DNA of 64,000 nt from Photobacterium leiognathi (lineage in GTDB: Bacteria > Pseudomonadota > Gammaproteobacteria > Enterobacterales > Vibrionaceae): positions 992,001-1,056,000 of the forward strand of contig NZ_CP131599.1 of assembly GCF_030685535.1 (NCBI RefSeq), in the 5' to 3' direction. The translations under genes and the position numbers were made by a program. Under the pieces are notes generated by a model that made no database searches, was not told where the DNA came from, and saw only the letters and a program-made list of their open reading frames with translations. Below, in pieces: positions 19,061 to 27,966 of the stretch (positions are counted from its first letter, which is position 1; every line of letters starts with the position of its first letter).

Positions 19061-19819
19061 ATGAGCACGAGGCTATGTGAAACTGCCAGCCTTGAACTGC
19101 ATGTTCAAAGTGCTGTGCAGCAAATCCTAACCACTATGGCTTTTACAGCCCCTTCAAACAGCCATAGTGATCGTAAAAACGCGTGTATATTTCAGAATAA
19201 AGTCACGTATACACTTTACTTACTCCTGCAATCTTTTCATTGCGAATCACAAAATACGATCAATAAACAATGCCACTATAACCAAGATTATACGTTTCAT
19301 GGCTTTGATTATGTTTGTCAGCAAAGCCTTGAGATTTTAAGACAATCACGTAATGACTTTGCGATTAAAGCTGCGAATCGACGTGGCACTATCACTCATA
19401 TAACAACCAAGGAAACTGAAGATTTACTCACAGCAGCACTTAACAAAGAATGTGAAATGGTGATGGCTGCACTTGCTATTCAACAACTATCGACCTTGAT
19501 CAATGCTTTTTCTCAACAAGAAAACATTTCACAAACTCTTGATCAAGTATTTAGCCGTGTACTCGTAAACCAATATATAGATGAAGGTTTTCAATTATCA
19601 AAACAGGCAACACTCAAACTGGTAGAACAAATATCAAATGCTATTACTGGAGAGTTATGCCAGTTAATTTTAAACCAGCACACCAGTGATGAGTCGGAGC
19701 AAGAACTGGTACAACACTTGAAAGACATCAACACGCTAGCTGAACATTTCATGCAGCATTTTTCACAATTAAATACGACCTTTCTTACCAATAAATCAAA
19801 TTTAGATGATAACGAGTAA
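19061..19819 (+). CDS. Hypothetical protein, 252 residues
   Basis: The ATG has a good ribosome site (AAAGGAG seven bases upstream) and the frame is long, so the gene is probably real. I do not recognise the family. The N-terminal third contains several cysteines and histidines (CETASLELH, HCESQ, KQCHYNQ), and the C-terminal two thirds are predicted helical with many Gln, Leu and Glu. There is no signal peptide or membrane segment, so a cytoplasmic location is expected. It is monocistronic and followed by a hairpin. Confidence 0.65.
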   Translation: MSTRLCETASLELHVQSAVQQILTTMAFTAPSNSHSDRKNACIFQNKVTYTLYLLLQSFHCESQNTINKQCHYNQDYTFHGFDYVCQQSLEILRQSRNDFAIKAANRRGTITHITTKETEDLLTAALNKECEMVMAALAIQQLSTLINAFSQQENISQTLDQVFSRVLVNQYIDEGFQLSKQATLKLVEQISNAITGELCQLILNQHTSDESEQELVQHLKDINTLAEHFMQHFSQLNTTFLTNKSNLDDNE

Positions 19820-19824
19820 ATACG

Positions 19825-19850
19825 AAGTAGCAGGAAATATCCTGCTACTT
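19825..19850 (+). terminator. Hairpin after the 252-residue hypothetical gene
   Basis: A perfect 11-bp stem AAGTAGCAGGA / TCCTGCTACTT with loop AATA lies just after the stop codon. It lacks a long T-run, so it may stabilise the message as much as terminate it. Confidence 0.65.
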
Positions 19851-19931
19851 ATTCGGTATAACAGTAACCAGTTGGATCGAAGTAAAATATTACGTATGAT
19901 CTCATCATGATTAACTTATATACCGCAGACT

Positions 19932-20297
19932 ATGTCGTCACTACTCGCTTTTATTGATAAACATTGGAAAGTGATCACCGTACTTATTTTATTACTGATT
20001 ACGGTATTGTCTTTATTACCTCAGCCTAGCCTACCTGAAGTTCCCGGTACCGATAAAACACATCATTTTATCGCCTATAGCGCACTCATTTTTGCCATTG
20101 GTTTGAGAATGCCTAAACATTGTTATTGGTTATTTATTGGATGTATTGCTTGGAGTGGTGCCATTGAATTAATTCAACCTTATGTGAATCGTTACGGTGA
20201 GTGGCTTGATTTAGCAGCAAATACAGGTGGATTAATCACTGGATTTTTACTGGCTCGACTTTGTGCTAAATACTTTTTAGTAAAAGATAAATCATAA
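19932..20297 (+). CDS. VanZ-like family membrane protein
   Basis: The 121-residue protein has four hydrophobic segments and the VanZ-like pattern: LSLLPQPSLPEVPGTDKTHHFIAYSALIFAIG in the first half and AIELIQPYVNRYGEWLDLAANTGGLITGFLLA in the second. VanZ-like proteins are small inner-membrane proteins of unclear function; the DKxxHF and GExxDxxANxxG patches are conserved. No clear Shine-Dalgarno sequence precedes the ATG. Confidence 0.85.
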   Translation: MSSLLAFIDKHWKVITVLILLLITVLSLLPQPSLPEVPGTDKTHHFIAYSALIFAIGLRMPKHCYWLFIGCIAWSGAIELIQPYVNRYGEWLDLAANTGGLITGFLLARLCAKYFLVKDKS

Positions 20298-20340
20298 TAA
20301 TTCACAAAAAACATTCATTAAAGATGAATGATTAACCAAA

Positions 20341-20400
20341 TAAATCAACAAGGGATGTTTTGTAAAGTTCTCGCAAAATAGCCCTTGATAATTTGATTTA
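20341..20400. repeat. 60-bp nested inverted repeat ahead of the ToxR-like gene
   Basis: Nested complementary arms TAAATCAA / TTGATTTA, AAGGG / CCCTT and TTTTG / CAAAA surround an 11-base centre and would form a long interrupted hairpin. It lies 44 bases downstream of the VanZ stop and 60 bases before the ToxR-like start. It may be a terminator for the first, a regulatory structure for the second, or a small RNA. Confidence 0.55.
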
Positions 20401-20459
20401 ACTCACATTTTTAATAAAACTAAAGGTATTCAATATTTAGCAGATCATTAGTTTTTAAA

Positions 20460-21134
20460 ATGGTAAAGTATCAAATCGGTCGAGCGACATTTTATCCCGC
20501 CCTTAATTTAATCAACATTGACCAGCAAGATATTACGCTGGATTTTAACGATGTCATTGTACTTTGCTATCTTCTAAACAATACGAATAGCTTCACGAGC
20601 ATTAGTCGTGTCAAAGATACCTGTTTTCCTCATGATGCTCACGCTGAAGATATCATCCATCACTCTATTAACAATCTTAAAGCGTTAATAAATAACGTCA
20701 AAAATAGCACTACATTATTATTTTCAATATGGGGTGTTATCTACTTTAAAGCAGCTAAAACTGACAACGGTGATGCTTTGCTATTAAAGCGTTTTCTCGT
20801 TCTATCCTCTCTTGCATTCTTTATTGCTTCTATATTACTGCTGATTAAATCACCCGAAAGAGAATACTTAGATAACCATCTTTCTACTTATTATATGGAA
20901 AATAAAGGCAATAAAATTACAATCATCAACAATACCAATAATGTTTTTCCAGCATATTTAATCAAGAAATTAACGCTATTAAATGAACAGGTAAAAGTCT
21001 TTTACTTTGAAAATGACAACAACATAACGTTTTCTGTGTTCAGAGATAATAACATCAATAATAAGAGCCATATTATAGATAAAGGCGATCAAAAAAACTT
21101 ACATCGTGAACTAGATAGAGTCTTAAGAATATGA
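20460..21134 (+). CDS. ToxR/VtrA-like membrane-anchored winged-helix regulator
   Basis: The 224-residue protein has a cytoplasmic N-terminal region of about 100 residues resembling the OmpR-type winged helix of ToxR, TcpP and CadC: LDFNDVIVLCYLLNN, a helix with SRVKDTCF, and an IIHHSINNLKALINN recognition-helix-like segment. One membrane segment follows (about 110-129) and then a periplasmic domain of about 95 residues. This is a one-component inner-membrane regulator that would bind DNA while sensing in the periplasm. Its stop overlaps the start of the next gene by four bases, as with toxR/toxS-type pairs and V. parahaemolyticus vtrA/vtrC. The ribosome site is weak. The winged helix is diverged, so the family call is moderately sure. 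Confidence 0.65.
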   Translation: MVKYQIGRATFYPALNLINIDQQDITLDFNDVIVLCYLLNNTNSFTSISRVKDTCFPHDAHAEDIIHHSINNLKALINNVKNSTTLLFSIWGVIYFKAAKTDNGDALLLKRFLVLSSLAFFIASILLLIKSPEREYLDNHLSTYYMENKGNKITIINNTNNVFPAYLIKKLTLLNEQVKVFYFENDNNITFSVFRDNNINNKSHIIDKGDQKNLHRELDRVLRI

Positions 21135-21601
21135 TCCGTTATTACTTATTATTCACATGCTCTATTTTGTTGTTCTTATTCGCAATCAGTAACTACATTA
21201 ATTTGCAGTTCGGTACGAATTTAAACGGTCTATGGCGTGCTTATGAAGTACACAAGTGCGCGCATGAAAAGCCAATTGTTACTGAAAAGAATTTAAAAAT
21301 AGTAGCCGACCACTACAACGTAACCCTAATGGAAAAAGACGCAAACAGCCACAACATCACAGTATTTGAAAGTAAAGGAAAGATTGATTACATGGACAAT
21401 AACTGTTTTAACTTTAATTCATCGAATGCTGTATTAAATCAATCTTATAAGGCATGGCTAAATCATCACCTGTCTAATACGAACCAGCGCTTTAACTCAT
21501 TGCACCAAGGTAAATGTAAACTCATCTACCAAAATGCCAACGTTGGCGTAATTGAATATCAAAAAACAAACACGACTGTGATCTACACAAAACTTACTTA
21601 A
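21131..21601 (+). CDS. ToxS/VtrC-like periplasmic partner protein
   Basis: The 156-residue protein has a single N-terminal membrane segment (about residues 4-22) and a periplasmic domain of about 130 residues with three cysteines (VHKCAHE, NNCFNF, GKCKL). Its ATG overlaps the stop of the ToxR-like gene (ATGA), implying translational coupling. Size, topology and coupling match ToxS, TcpH and VtrC, which stabilise or complete the sensor domain of their partner. I see no convincing sequence match to any one of them, so the role rests on context. Confidence 0.6.
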   Translation: MIRYYLLFTCSILLFLFAISNYINLQFGTNLNGLWRAYEVHKCAHEKPIVTEKNLKIVADHYNVTLMEKDANSHNITVFESKGKIDYMDNNCFNFNSSNAVLNQSYKAWLNHHLSNTNQRFNSLHQGKCKLIYQNANVGVIEYQKTNTTVIYTKLT

Positions 21602-22023
21602 ATTTGTTAACTCAGTTACAGCGATGAACAAAAAAACATCAAATAAACGTACAAATTTTATATTTTTATTTTCTTTGTACTAAAAATAAGATTGCTAATT
21701 TTGCAACTAAGTACTGATAATGAGAGCAAATCATAGAATAAACACCTATATTTCATAATGTTATAAGAGGTTAAGTAACAGCTAAAGTGTGTACCATTTA
21801 TCACCGTTTCTGTCCTAGCCTTGTATTACAAATAAAATCCTAGCAGTATTCACGATCTATTTTAGTCATTGGAAATGTGTAACGACTGTGTGCTCTTTGT
21901 AGCTTCGTTTAAGCAAAGTTACTGATTTACGTCCATAGTCCTTACAGCATTTTGAGAAAAATGTTCTTTGAATCAACTGCAAAACAATTAAAACGCTACA
22001 CTAAAACAGTTTGGGGAAAAACA
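21602..22023. other. Intergenic region ahead of ktrA
   Basis: This very AT-rich stretch of about 420 bases should hold the ktrAB promoter. I see no hairpin, small gene or recognised operator. The reading frame of ktrA continues upstream to a TTG at 21952, but that extension does not look like KtrA. Confidence 0.5.
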
Positions 22024-22686
22024 ATGAGTCCTGAAGATAAACAATTTGCCGTTATTGGTCTTGGTCGATTTGGCATGTCACTGTGTGAAGAACTCAGTGA
22101 GCGTGGCGCACAAGTACTGGCAATTGATATTGATGAAGCATGCGTACGTAAAGCGGCAGATATTGCCACTCAAGCTGTTGTTGCTGATTGCTCAAATGAT
22201 GCAACTATCGCTGAATTAAAACTGGATGATTACGATCTGGTGATGGTCTCTATTGGTGAAGATGTTAACGCCAGCATTCTTACTACTCTGCTATTAAAAG
22301 AAGCAGGTGTGAAAACCGTATGGGTAAAAGCCAAAGACACCCCACATTGTAAAATCTTATCTAAAATTGGCGCCGATAAAATCATTCGCCCTGAACGTGA
22401 TATGGGTATTCGTATTGCACGTAATATGCTTGATAAGCGCATCTTCGAATTTTCAGATCTAGGTAGTGGTATTTCACTAGCTGAAGTGGTTGTTACAGCG
22501 AAAAACATGGGACGTAAGATCTCACAACATCCATGCGGTAGCCATAAAGAGACACAAATTCTTGCGCTTAAACGTGGTCCTGAAGTACGTAAAGCACCTG
22601 ATCCTGATACTGAGCTACAAGTTGGTGACATCTTAATTATCACTGGCCCTGAAAACGTATTAACAGATACTTTAAGAAAACTATGA
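22024..22686 (+). CDS. ktrA: K+ uptake regulatory subunit KtrA
   Basis: From the ATG at 22024 the protein has 220 residues, the length of Vibrio alginolyticus KtrA, and it starts MSPEDKQFAVIGLGRFG where that protein has a very similar beginning. GGGGA precedes this ATG. The N-terminal RCK domain has the GxGxxG nucleotide loop (GLGRFG) and the acidic IDIDE after the second strand. The C-terminal RCK subdomain follows (about 140-220). KtrA forms an octameric cytoplasmic ring that gates KtrB with ATP/ADP. The stop overlaps the ktrB start by four bases (ATGA), so the two are translationally coupled. An upstream in-frame TTG at 21952 is unlikely to be used. Confidence 0.94.
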   Translation: MSPEDKQFAVIGLGRFGMSLCEELSERGAQVLAIDIDEACVRKAADIATQAVVADCSNDATIAELKLDDYDLVMVSIGEDVNASILTTLLLKEAGVKTVWVKAKDTPHCKILSKIGADKIIRPERDMGIRIARNMLDKRIFEFSDLGSGISLAEVVVTAKNMGRKISQHPCGSHKETQILALKRGPEVRKAPDPDTELQVGDILIITGPENVLTDTLRKL

Positions 22687-24050
22687 GTTTTATTCCTAAC
22701 AGGGGCATGTATGTCCCTATTAAAACTGAAAATCGCGATAAACGATGGTCTGAACCTAAGATCATCATCTTTAGCTTTTTAGCGATTTTGATCCCTGCTG
22801 CGATTTTACTCACACTGCCAGTATTTTCCGTTTCAGGGCTAAGTTTTACCGATGCATTATTTACTGCGACCTCTGCTATCAGCGTAACAGGCTTAGGTGT
22901 GGTCGATACAGGCTCGCATTTCTCCATTAGCGGAAAAATCTTGCTGATGTTTCTAATGCAAATTGGCGGTTTAGGGCAAATGACATTATCTGCTGTCCTA
23001 CTCTACATGTTTGGCTTACGTTTAAGCCTACGCCAGCAAGCATTAACCAAAGAGCAACTAGGTCAAGAGCAGTTCACCAATATTCGTCGCCTTGTTAAAC
23101 ACATTATTATCTTTGTGTTGATCTGTGAGCTTATCGGTGTGTTCTTTTTATCTATTCGTTGGGTTCCAGAAATGGGCTGGGAACAAGGTTTATTCTTTGC
23201 TGTATTCCACTCTATTTCAGCCTTTAATAATGCTGGTTTCTCACTATTTTCAGACGGTTTAACCCGCTATGTAGACGATCCTTTAGTGATCATCACCATT
23301 GCTTCACTGTTTATCTTTGGTGGTTTAGGTTTTACTGTGATCTCTGATCTTAAGCGAAACGCACATCGTGGTTTTCACTTCTTATCACTGCATTCAAAAA
23401 TCATGATCATTGCAACGCCTGTATTGCTTTTTGTAGGTACCGTAATGATTTGGCTATTAGAGCACCACAATAGTCATACTTTAGGTTCACTTAATGAATC
23501 AGGTCAGTGGTTAGCTGCATTCTTCCAGTCAGCGACCGCCCGTACAGCAGGCTTTAACAGTGTCGATATTGGTCAATTTACTCAACCGGGCCTATTGATC
23601 ATGATGCTACTGATGCTTATTGGTGCAGGTTCAACCTCGACAGGTGGTGGTATTAAAGTATCGACGTTCGTTGTCGCTATTTTGGCTACCTGGTCGTTCC
23701 TAAAACAGCGTGACCGTGTAGTGCTATTTAAGCGTACTATTTCAAACCAAACGGTAACCAAATCGTTAGCTATCATTGTTGTCAGTGGCATTGTATTGAC
23801 CATTGCTATGTTCGCGTTAATGATCACGGAAAAAGCGCCATTCTACGAAGTGATGTTTGAAACCATTTCAGCGTTCGCAACCGTAGGTGTGACTGCAGGT
23901 TTAACCGCAACCTTATCCGAGCCGGGAAAATACATCATGATTGTCGTGATGATCATCGGTCGTTTAGGTCCATTAACATTGGCATATATGTTAGCGCGTC
24001 CTAAACCAACCTTACTAAAATACCCAGAAGATAACGTGGCAGCAGGTTAA
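22683..24050 (+). CDS. ktrB: Na+-dependent K+ channel/transporter subunit KtrB
   Basis: The 455-residue integral membrane protein is a member of the Trk/Ktr/HKT superfamily, with four membrane-pore-membrane repeats. Selectivity-filter glycines are visible in SAISVTGLGVVDTG, HSISAFNNAGFSLF, TARTAGFNSVDIG and SAFATVGVTAGLT. The gating loop after the third repeat reads MLLMLIGAGSTSTGGGIKVSTF. Together with KtrA it forms a sodium-stimulated potassium uptake system used in osmotic adaptation, which fits a marine lifestyle. It is the second gene of the ktrAB operon and is followed by a strong terminator. Confidence 0.96.
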   Translation: MSFIPNRGMYVPIKTENRDKRWSEPKIIIFSFLAILIPAAILLTLPVFSVSGLSFTDALFTATSAISVTGLGVVDTGSHFSISGKILLMFLMQIGGLGQMTLSAVLLYMFGLRLSLRQQALTKEQLGQEQFTNIRRLVKHIIIFVLICELIGVFFLSIRWVPEMGWEQGLFFAVFHSISAFNNAGFSLFSDGLTRYVDDPLVIITIASLFIFGGLGFTVISDLKRNAHRGFHFLSLHSKIMIIATPVLLFVGTVMIWLLEHHNSHTLGSLNESGQWLAAFFQSATARTAGFNSVDIGQFTQPGLLIMMLLMLIGAGSTSTGGGIKVSTFVVAILATWSFLKQRDRVVLFKRTISNQTVTKSLAIIVVSGIVLTIAMFALMITEKAPFYEVMFETISAFATVGVTAGLTATLSEPGKYIMIVVMIIGRLGPLTLAYMLARPKPTLLKYPEDNVAAG

Positions 24051-24071
24051 TCTTCCTTCGATAAAAACAAC

Positions 24072-24116
24072 AAAGGCTTGTTACTCGTCAACCCCGAGAA
24101 CAAGCCTTTTCTTTAT
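24072..24116. terminator. Bidirectional terminator after ktrB
   Basis: The 11-bp stem AAAGGCTTGTT / AACAAGCCTTT, with a further CTCG/CGAG pair inside the loop, is followed by TTCTTT. It lies between the convergent ktrB and FAD oxidoreductase genes. Confidence 0.88.
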
Positions 24117-24137
24117 CTCATTTCAAATCAGTGCAGC

Positions 24138-25547
24138 TTATGCTTTATCTGCTTTTCCTGCTGCATTTGCAAACTTGGCTAATTGCTTATCTAGCCAGAA
24201 TGGCGCTTTGTCGTTGTCTTCCGCACTCTCTTTACGTCGGATCGCGTCACGTACCATCATCGCACCACACCAACGAATAGGCTCTGGTGGGAAACTTCCC
24301 TTTGGCCCTGATACCAATCCACATTTGCTCCACTCGTTATCTTGCTCTAATACCAATGACGATAAGATCTGCCCACCAATCCATGTTTGAGCCACCCCAT
24401 TGCCAGAATATCCCAAGCCATAAACAATATCTGGGTTATCATTAAGATAACCAAAGAATGGTAAACCTGTGGTTGAGCGATCTGAAGCCCCTGTCCATGT
24501 AGCTGCAAACTTCTCTTTTTCGAGGCTCGGAAACAGCTTATTAAACGACTGACGCAACAATGCGGTATAACGGCTAGGTGAATCAAACACTTTGCTGATC
24601 TTATTACCAAATGAAAAATAGTTACCGCCTTTACCTAACATTAAACGTCCATCTGACGTTGAACGGTAATAGTGAACAAAGATACGAGAATCAATTACGG
24701 TTTTGCCGTCTTTCAGCCCCATTGTATGAAGCTTGTCTGGGATCGGCTGGGTGATCGCCATATCAGAGCTGACGAGCACGACATTGCGTTTAAATTGTGG
24801 AAACTGCTCTAACATCCATGCATTCAGTGCAAGCACGACTTTTTTGGTAAAGATGTCAGCTTCTGGTGTGGTGATCGTAATAGGAATTTCAGTGCTGATA
24901 TTTTCCATTGGGGTGTTTTCATAAATCTTGATCCCCATTCCTTCGGCAATACGTTTTAAACCACGCGCTAACAACGCAGGCTGTACACTTGCTGCAGCCG
25001 ATGAATAAATGCCTTCGCAGTGTAATGCAGAACCCGCATCTTGCTGAACACGTTCTCGTTGCCATTGTTGCCAGCTATTCACTTCATGCTTCGATAATTG
25101 ATCTAATACACCATCCATAGAGCCTTGTTGAGCTTTGTTCGTTGCAGTGTATAAAGTGCCATTAAGACGCAAATCGGCATTAATATTATGCGTTTCACAA
25201 AAATCAGCGATTTCGTAAACAGCACGTTCAGAGGCACGAACTAACTTTACCGCTTCCTCTTCACCATACAGTTTTTTCATTGAGGAATACTTGGTTGACC
25301 ATGTCAGCATACAACCGCCATTTCGCCCCGATGCACCACTGCCGCACAAGCCTTTATCAATGATCACAATATCAAGTTCAGGCTGCTGCTGCTTTAGCTG
25401 AATCGCTGTCCATAAACCTGTATAACCACCACCAACAATACATACATCCGTTTGAATATCATCTTTAAGTACATTTACAGTATTATCAGACTCTTGTTTT
25501 AACGCTTCTGAGAACCAAAATGGTTGGAAATGACTGTCATTATGCAT
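24138..25547 (-). CDS. FAD-dependent oxidoreductase of the AEP locus (PbfC/PbfD-like)
   Basis: The 469-residue protein is a DAO-type flavoprotein: the dinucleotide-binding motif VCIVGGGYTGLWTA at about 35-48, the GSGASGRNGGCML segment that contacts FAD, and a C-terminal FAD motif in VYGLGYSGNGVAQTWIGG. Related oxidases act on amines or sarcosine-like N-methyl groups. FAD oxidoreductases in AEP-degradation clusters have been reported to oxidise AEP or its N-methyl derivatives (PbfC and PbfD types); I cannot tell which this is. It lies downstream of phnW-pbfA-phnX but behind a terminator, with its own TGGTATAGACCA site 20 bases upstream of the start codon, so it is likely a separate PhnR-controlled transcript. 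Confidence 0.8.
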   Translation of the reverse strand: MHNDSHFQPFWFSEALKQESDNTVNVLKDDIQTDVCIVGGGYTGLWTAIQLKQQQPELDIVIIDKGLCGSGASGRNGGCMLTWSTKYSSMKKLYGEEEAVKLVRASERAVYEIADFCETHNINADLRLNGTLYTATNKAQQGSMDGVLDQLSKHEVNSWQQWQRERVQQDAGSALHCEGIYSSAAASVQPALLARGLKRIAEGMGIKIYENTPMENISTEIPITITTPEADIFTKKVVLALNAWMLEQFPQFKRNVVLVSSDMAITQPIPDKLHTMGLKDGKTVIDSRIFVHYYRSTSDGRLMLGKGGNYFSFGNKISKVFDSPSRYTALLRQSFNKLFPSLEKEKFAATWTGASDRSTTGLPFFGYLNDNPDIVYGLGYSGNGVAQTWIGGQILSSLVLEQDNEWSKCGLVSGPKGSFPPEPIRWCGAMMVRDAIRRKESAEDNDKAPFWLDKQLAKFANAAGKADKA

Positions 25548-25566
25548 ACCTTACTGCTTCCTCAAT

Positions 25567-25578
25567 TGGTATAGACCA
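25567..25578. promoter_or_regulatory. Putative PhnR operator upstream of the FAD oxidoreductase
   Basis: TGGTATAGACCA is an inverted repeat with TGGT/ACCA arms. From memory it equals the site described for the GntR/HutC-family phosphonate regulator PhnF of Mycobacterium. It lies 20 bases before the start codon on the minus strand. Similar sites lie at 29099, 29311 and 30511. Confidence 0.7.
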
Positions 25579-25664
25579 CTAAGAACTACAATATGAGTGC
25601 AATGTGACGATTAGATAACAGCGCTGTGACTGAGAGATGAAACTGATAGTGAAAATAATAAGTA

Positions 25665-25709
25665 AATAAAAACGAGTGATTAGCCGTACAATCTCGCTAA
25701 GTCACTCGT
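25665..25709 (-). terminator. Terminator after phnX
   Basis: On the minus strand ACGAGTGA and TCACTCGT pair, extended by TTAGC/GCTAA, followed by TTTTTATTT. It lies 48 bases beyond the phnX stop and separates the phnW-pbfA-phnX operon from the oxidoreductase. Confidence 0.85.
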
Positions 25710-25756
25710 CTTGTGTATTCAGAAAAAATGTCTTAATTAATCTTTAGTTTATAACG

Positions 25757-26566
25757 TTACGGTTTTTCACCTTTCGCTAAACGCAAATTAATATCAGCCA
25801 CTACTTTGGGTAAATCTGCAATGGTATCAATTTCATAATGTGCACCAGAGGTGCTAAATACTTTCTGTGCTTTTTCACGTGCAGCCGCTAATGTCGTTTC
25901 ATCTGACGTTTCAAATTGCTCTTGGGTAAGACCAGCCTCGTTACCAGAAAGCAATAATGCCACTGTCCACATTCCCGCATTTAACCCTTCGCTAATACCG
26001 GGAAGAGAATCATCAACTTTTATACAAGTGGTAACATCGCCTAGCCCTAATTCCAGCATATTTTTCAACGCCATAAAGGCTGCTGGGCGACCACCTGCAG
26101 CTAAATCATCTGTCGCAACAACGTAATCTGGTGTAAAACCATTATGATTAAGTGAAGGTAATAGTGCATCCAGTACTGCACGTGGGTAACCTGTACATGC
26201 ACCGATTTTAATGCCTTGGTCACGTAATCCAGCGACGACATCTTCAGTACCTGGGATCAAATCAGCGTGCTCACCCACTTTGGCTATTTGTAATGGCATG
26301 AACGTATCGTAAATCGTATCAATATCAGATTCATCCATTTCACGACCAAACTGTGTTTGCCAACGTTGCGCGACTTCTGGAAGTTCGCCAACCGCTTTGA
26401 TGTGCTCCCACTTTCCTAATCCCATCGGGACTCGCGCTTCTTGCAGTGAAATATCAAAATCAAAACCACGACGAAATGCTTCAACAAAAATGGTTGTTGG
26501 TGCAAATGAGCCAAAATCAACAACGGTTCCAGCTAAATCAAAAATCACACCTTGGATCTGTTTCAT
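25757..26566 (-). CDS. phnX: Phosphonoacetaldehyde hydrolase (phosphonatase)
   Basis: The 269-residue HAD-superfamily enzyme starts GVIFDLAGTVVDFGS with the nucleophile Asp10. The cap domain carries MGLGKWEHI with Lys52, the residue that forms the Schiff base with phosphonoacetaldehyde and is diagnostic of PhnX. GACTGYPR and KVDDSLPGISEG give the other HAD motifs. It cleaves phosphonoacetaldehyde to acetaldehyde and phosphate in the cytoplasm, the last step of the PhnW-PhnX pathway. It lies 29 bases after pbfA and is the last gene of the phnW operon. Confidence 0.97.
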   Translation of the reverse strand: MKQIQGVIFDLAGTVVDFGSFAPTTIFVEAFRRGFDFDISLQEARVPMGLGKWEHIKAVGELPEVAQRWQTQFGREMDESDIDTIYDTFMPLQIAKVGEHADLIPGTEDVVAGLRDQGIKIGACTGYPRAVLDALLPSLNHNGFTPDYVVATDDLAAGGRPAAFMALKNMLELGLGDVTTCIKVDDSLPGISEGLNAGMWTVALLLSGNEAGLTQEQFETSDETTLAAAREKAQKVFSTSGAHYEIDTIADLPKVVADINLRLAKGEKP

Positions 26567-26595
26567 TTTCTATCCTTTTAAATTTTCACATCAAT

Positions 26596-27966
26596 TCAAT
26601 TAATAATGACTTCACTAATGGCTTGTTCGACAATATTTAAAGCACGAGCAAGATCATCACGCTCAATAATCAATGGGGGGCTAAGTTGTAATACGTTCCC
26701 TTGCGACACTTTAAAGCTCAGACCGAGATCTAAGCAGCGATACAGCACTTGCTCTGCTGCATCATAAGCACGCTGTTTAGTTTGCCTATCTGTGACTAGC
26801 TCAATGCCCCATAGCAAACCAATCCCACGTACATCACCAATAATTGGATAACGTTGCTTCATTTGTGCTAATCGCTGAGTTACGTAATCTTGATCTTGTT
26901 TAACTTTCTCAAGCAGGTTTTCCGTTTCAATCACATCAATGGTGGCAAGCGCGGCGGCACACCCAATCGGACTTTTCTCATGGGTATAATGACCCAGCGA
27001 TATATCAGCCGCTTGGTTATATTTATCCTTGGTGATCAAGGCTGCAAAAGGGACAACACCACCACCTAATCCTTTACCGATACAAAGCATGTCGGGCTCG
27101 ATATCAAAGGCGTGATGTGTAAACCAATGTCCTGTTCTACCCATGCCGTTAGGAATGTCATCGATGATCAACATGACATTATGCTTATCGCAGATCTCAC
27201 GCACACGTTGCCAATAGACTTTTGATGGCACTTGAACATCGGTGTTACGAAGACCTTCGGCAATAAAGGCACCGATGCCACCTTCTTTTTCAATCACATA
27301 TTCAAGGTAATCGGCATAATGCACATCGCTATTGTCATCACGAGGAAAAACACCACGGTAAATTACAGGAGGCGGAATACGCTCAACGCCAGCCATCAGT
27401 GGCCCCATTCCTTGACGAAAACACGCCTCACCGCCAACAGAGATGGCATCTAATGATGCACCATGAAAAGAATCCCAAAGTGACACTACTTTGGCATTAC
27501 CTGTTACCACTCGGGCAAGTTTTAACGCCATACCCACCACAGATGTTCCACCGGGTGCAAACAACACGCGGTTTAACTCACCACCAGCAATTTCTGTGAG
27601 TTTTTGCGCACAATCAATCGCTGTTTTATGGGTGAAACGACGAGGAGCAAAAGGTAATTCCGTTAACTGCTGTTGAATTCGCGCTAACACTTGAGGGTGC
27701 CCATAACCCAACTGATGAACGTTATTACCATGAAAGTCCATGTAGCGCTTACCGCTAAGATCTTCGATATAAATCCCTTCCGCCGCTGCTAATACATTCA
27801 TGCAAGGCGTAGACATGGATTGATGCAAAAAATATTGGCTGTCTTGCTCTAACATAGCCTCGGTTTGCGGTGAATTTAGCGTTTGATACCACTGTTTTCT
27901 CGCAGCCGTAGTATTGGTATCTCCCTCACAACGCAAATGCATATCACCATTAGGATAATGCGTCAT
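26596..27966 (-). CDS. pbfA: (R)-1-hydroxy-2-aminoethylphosphonate ammonia-lyase, PbfA type
   Basis: The 456-residue PLP enzyme belongs to the class III aminotransferase fold. Lys298 lies in DMLCIGKGLGGGVVP and should bind PLP, and Asp269/Asp270 lie in LIIDDIPNGMGRTG. The usual DEVQTGFGRTG motif of transaminases is altered. In AEP clusters this family member is PbfA, described from Vibrio splendidus as a lyase that turns (R)-1-hydroxy-AEP into phosphonoacetaldehyde and ammonia. It starts on the last base of the phnW stop (TAATG) and is followed 29 bases later by phnX, which uses its product. The call rests on context plus recollection of the family; an aminotransferase activity cannot be excluded from sequence alone. 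Confidence 0.85.
   Translation of the reverse strand: MTHYPNGDMHLRCEGDTNTTAARKQWYQTLNSPQTEAMLEQDSQYFLHQSMSTPCMNVLAAAEGIYIEDLSGKRYMDFHGNNVHQLGYGHPQVLARIQQQLTELPFAPRRFTHKTAIDCAQKLTEIAGGELNRVLFAPGGTSVVGMALKLARVVTGNAKVVSLWDSFHGASLDAISVGGEACFRQGMGPLMAGVERIPPPVIYRGVFPRDDNSDVHYADYLEYVIEKEGGIGAFIAEGLRNTDVQVPSKVYWQRVREICDKHNVMLIIDDIPNGMGRTGHWFTHHAFDIEPDMLCIGKGLGGGVVPFAALITKDKYNQAADISLGHYTHEKSPIGCAAALATIDVIETENLLEKVKQDQDYVTQRLAQMKQRYPIIGDVRGIGLLWGIELVTDRQTKQRAYDAAEQVLYRCLDLGLSFKVSQGNVLQLSPPLIIERDDLARALNIVEQAISEVIIN

Noticed and set aside
18813..19064. 83-codon frame on the plus strand before the hypothetical gene at 19061
   Set aside because: It runs through the half repeat at 18889, has no ribosome site and reads like translated AT-rich intergenic DNA.
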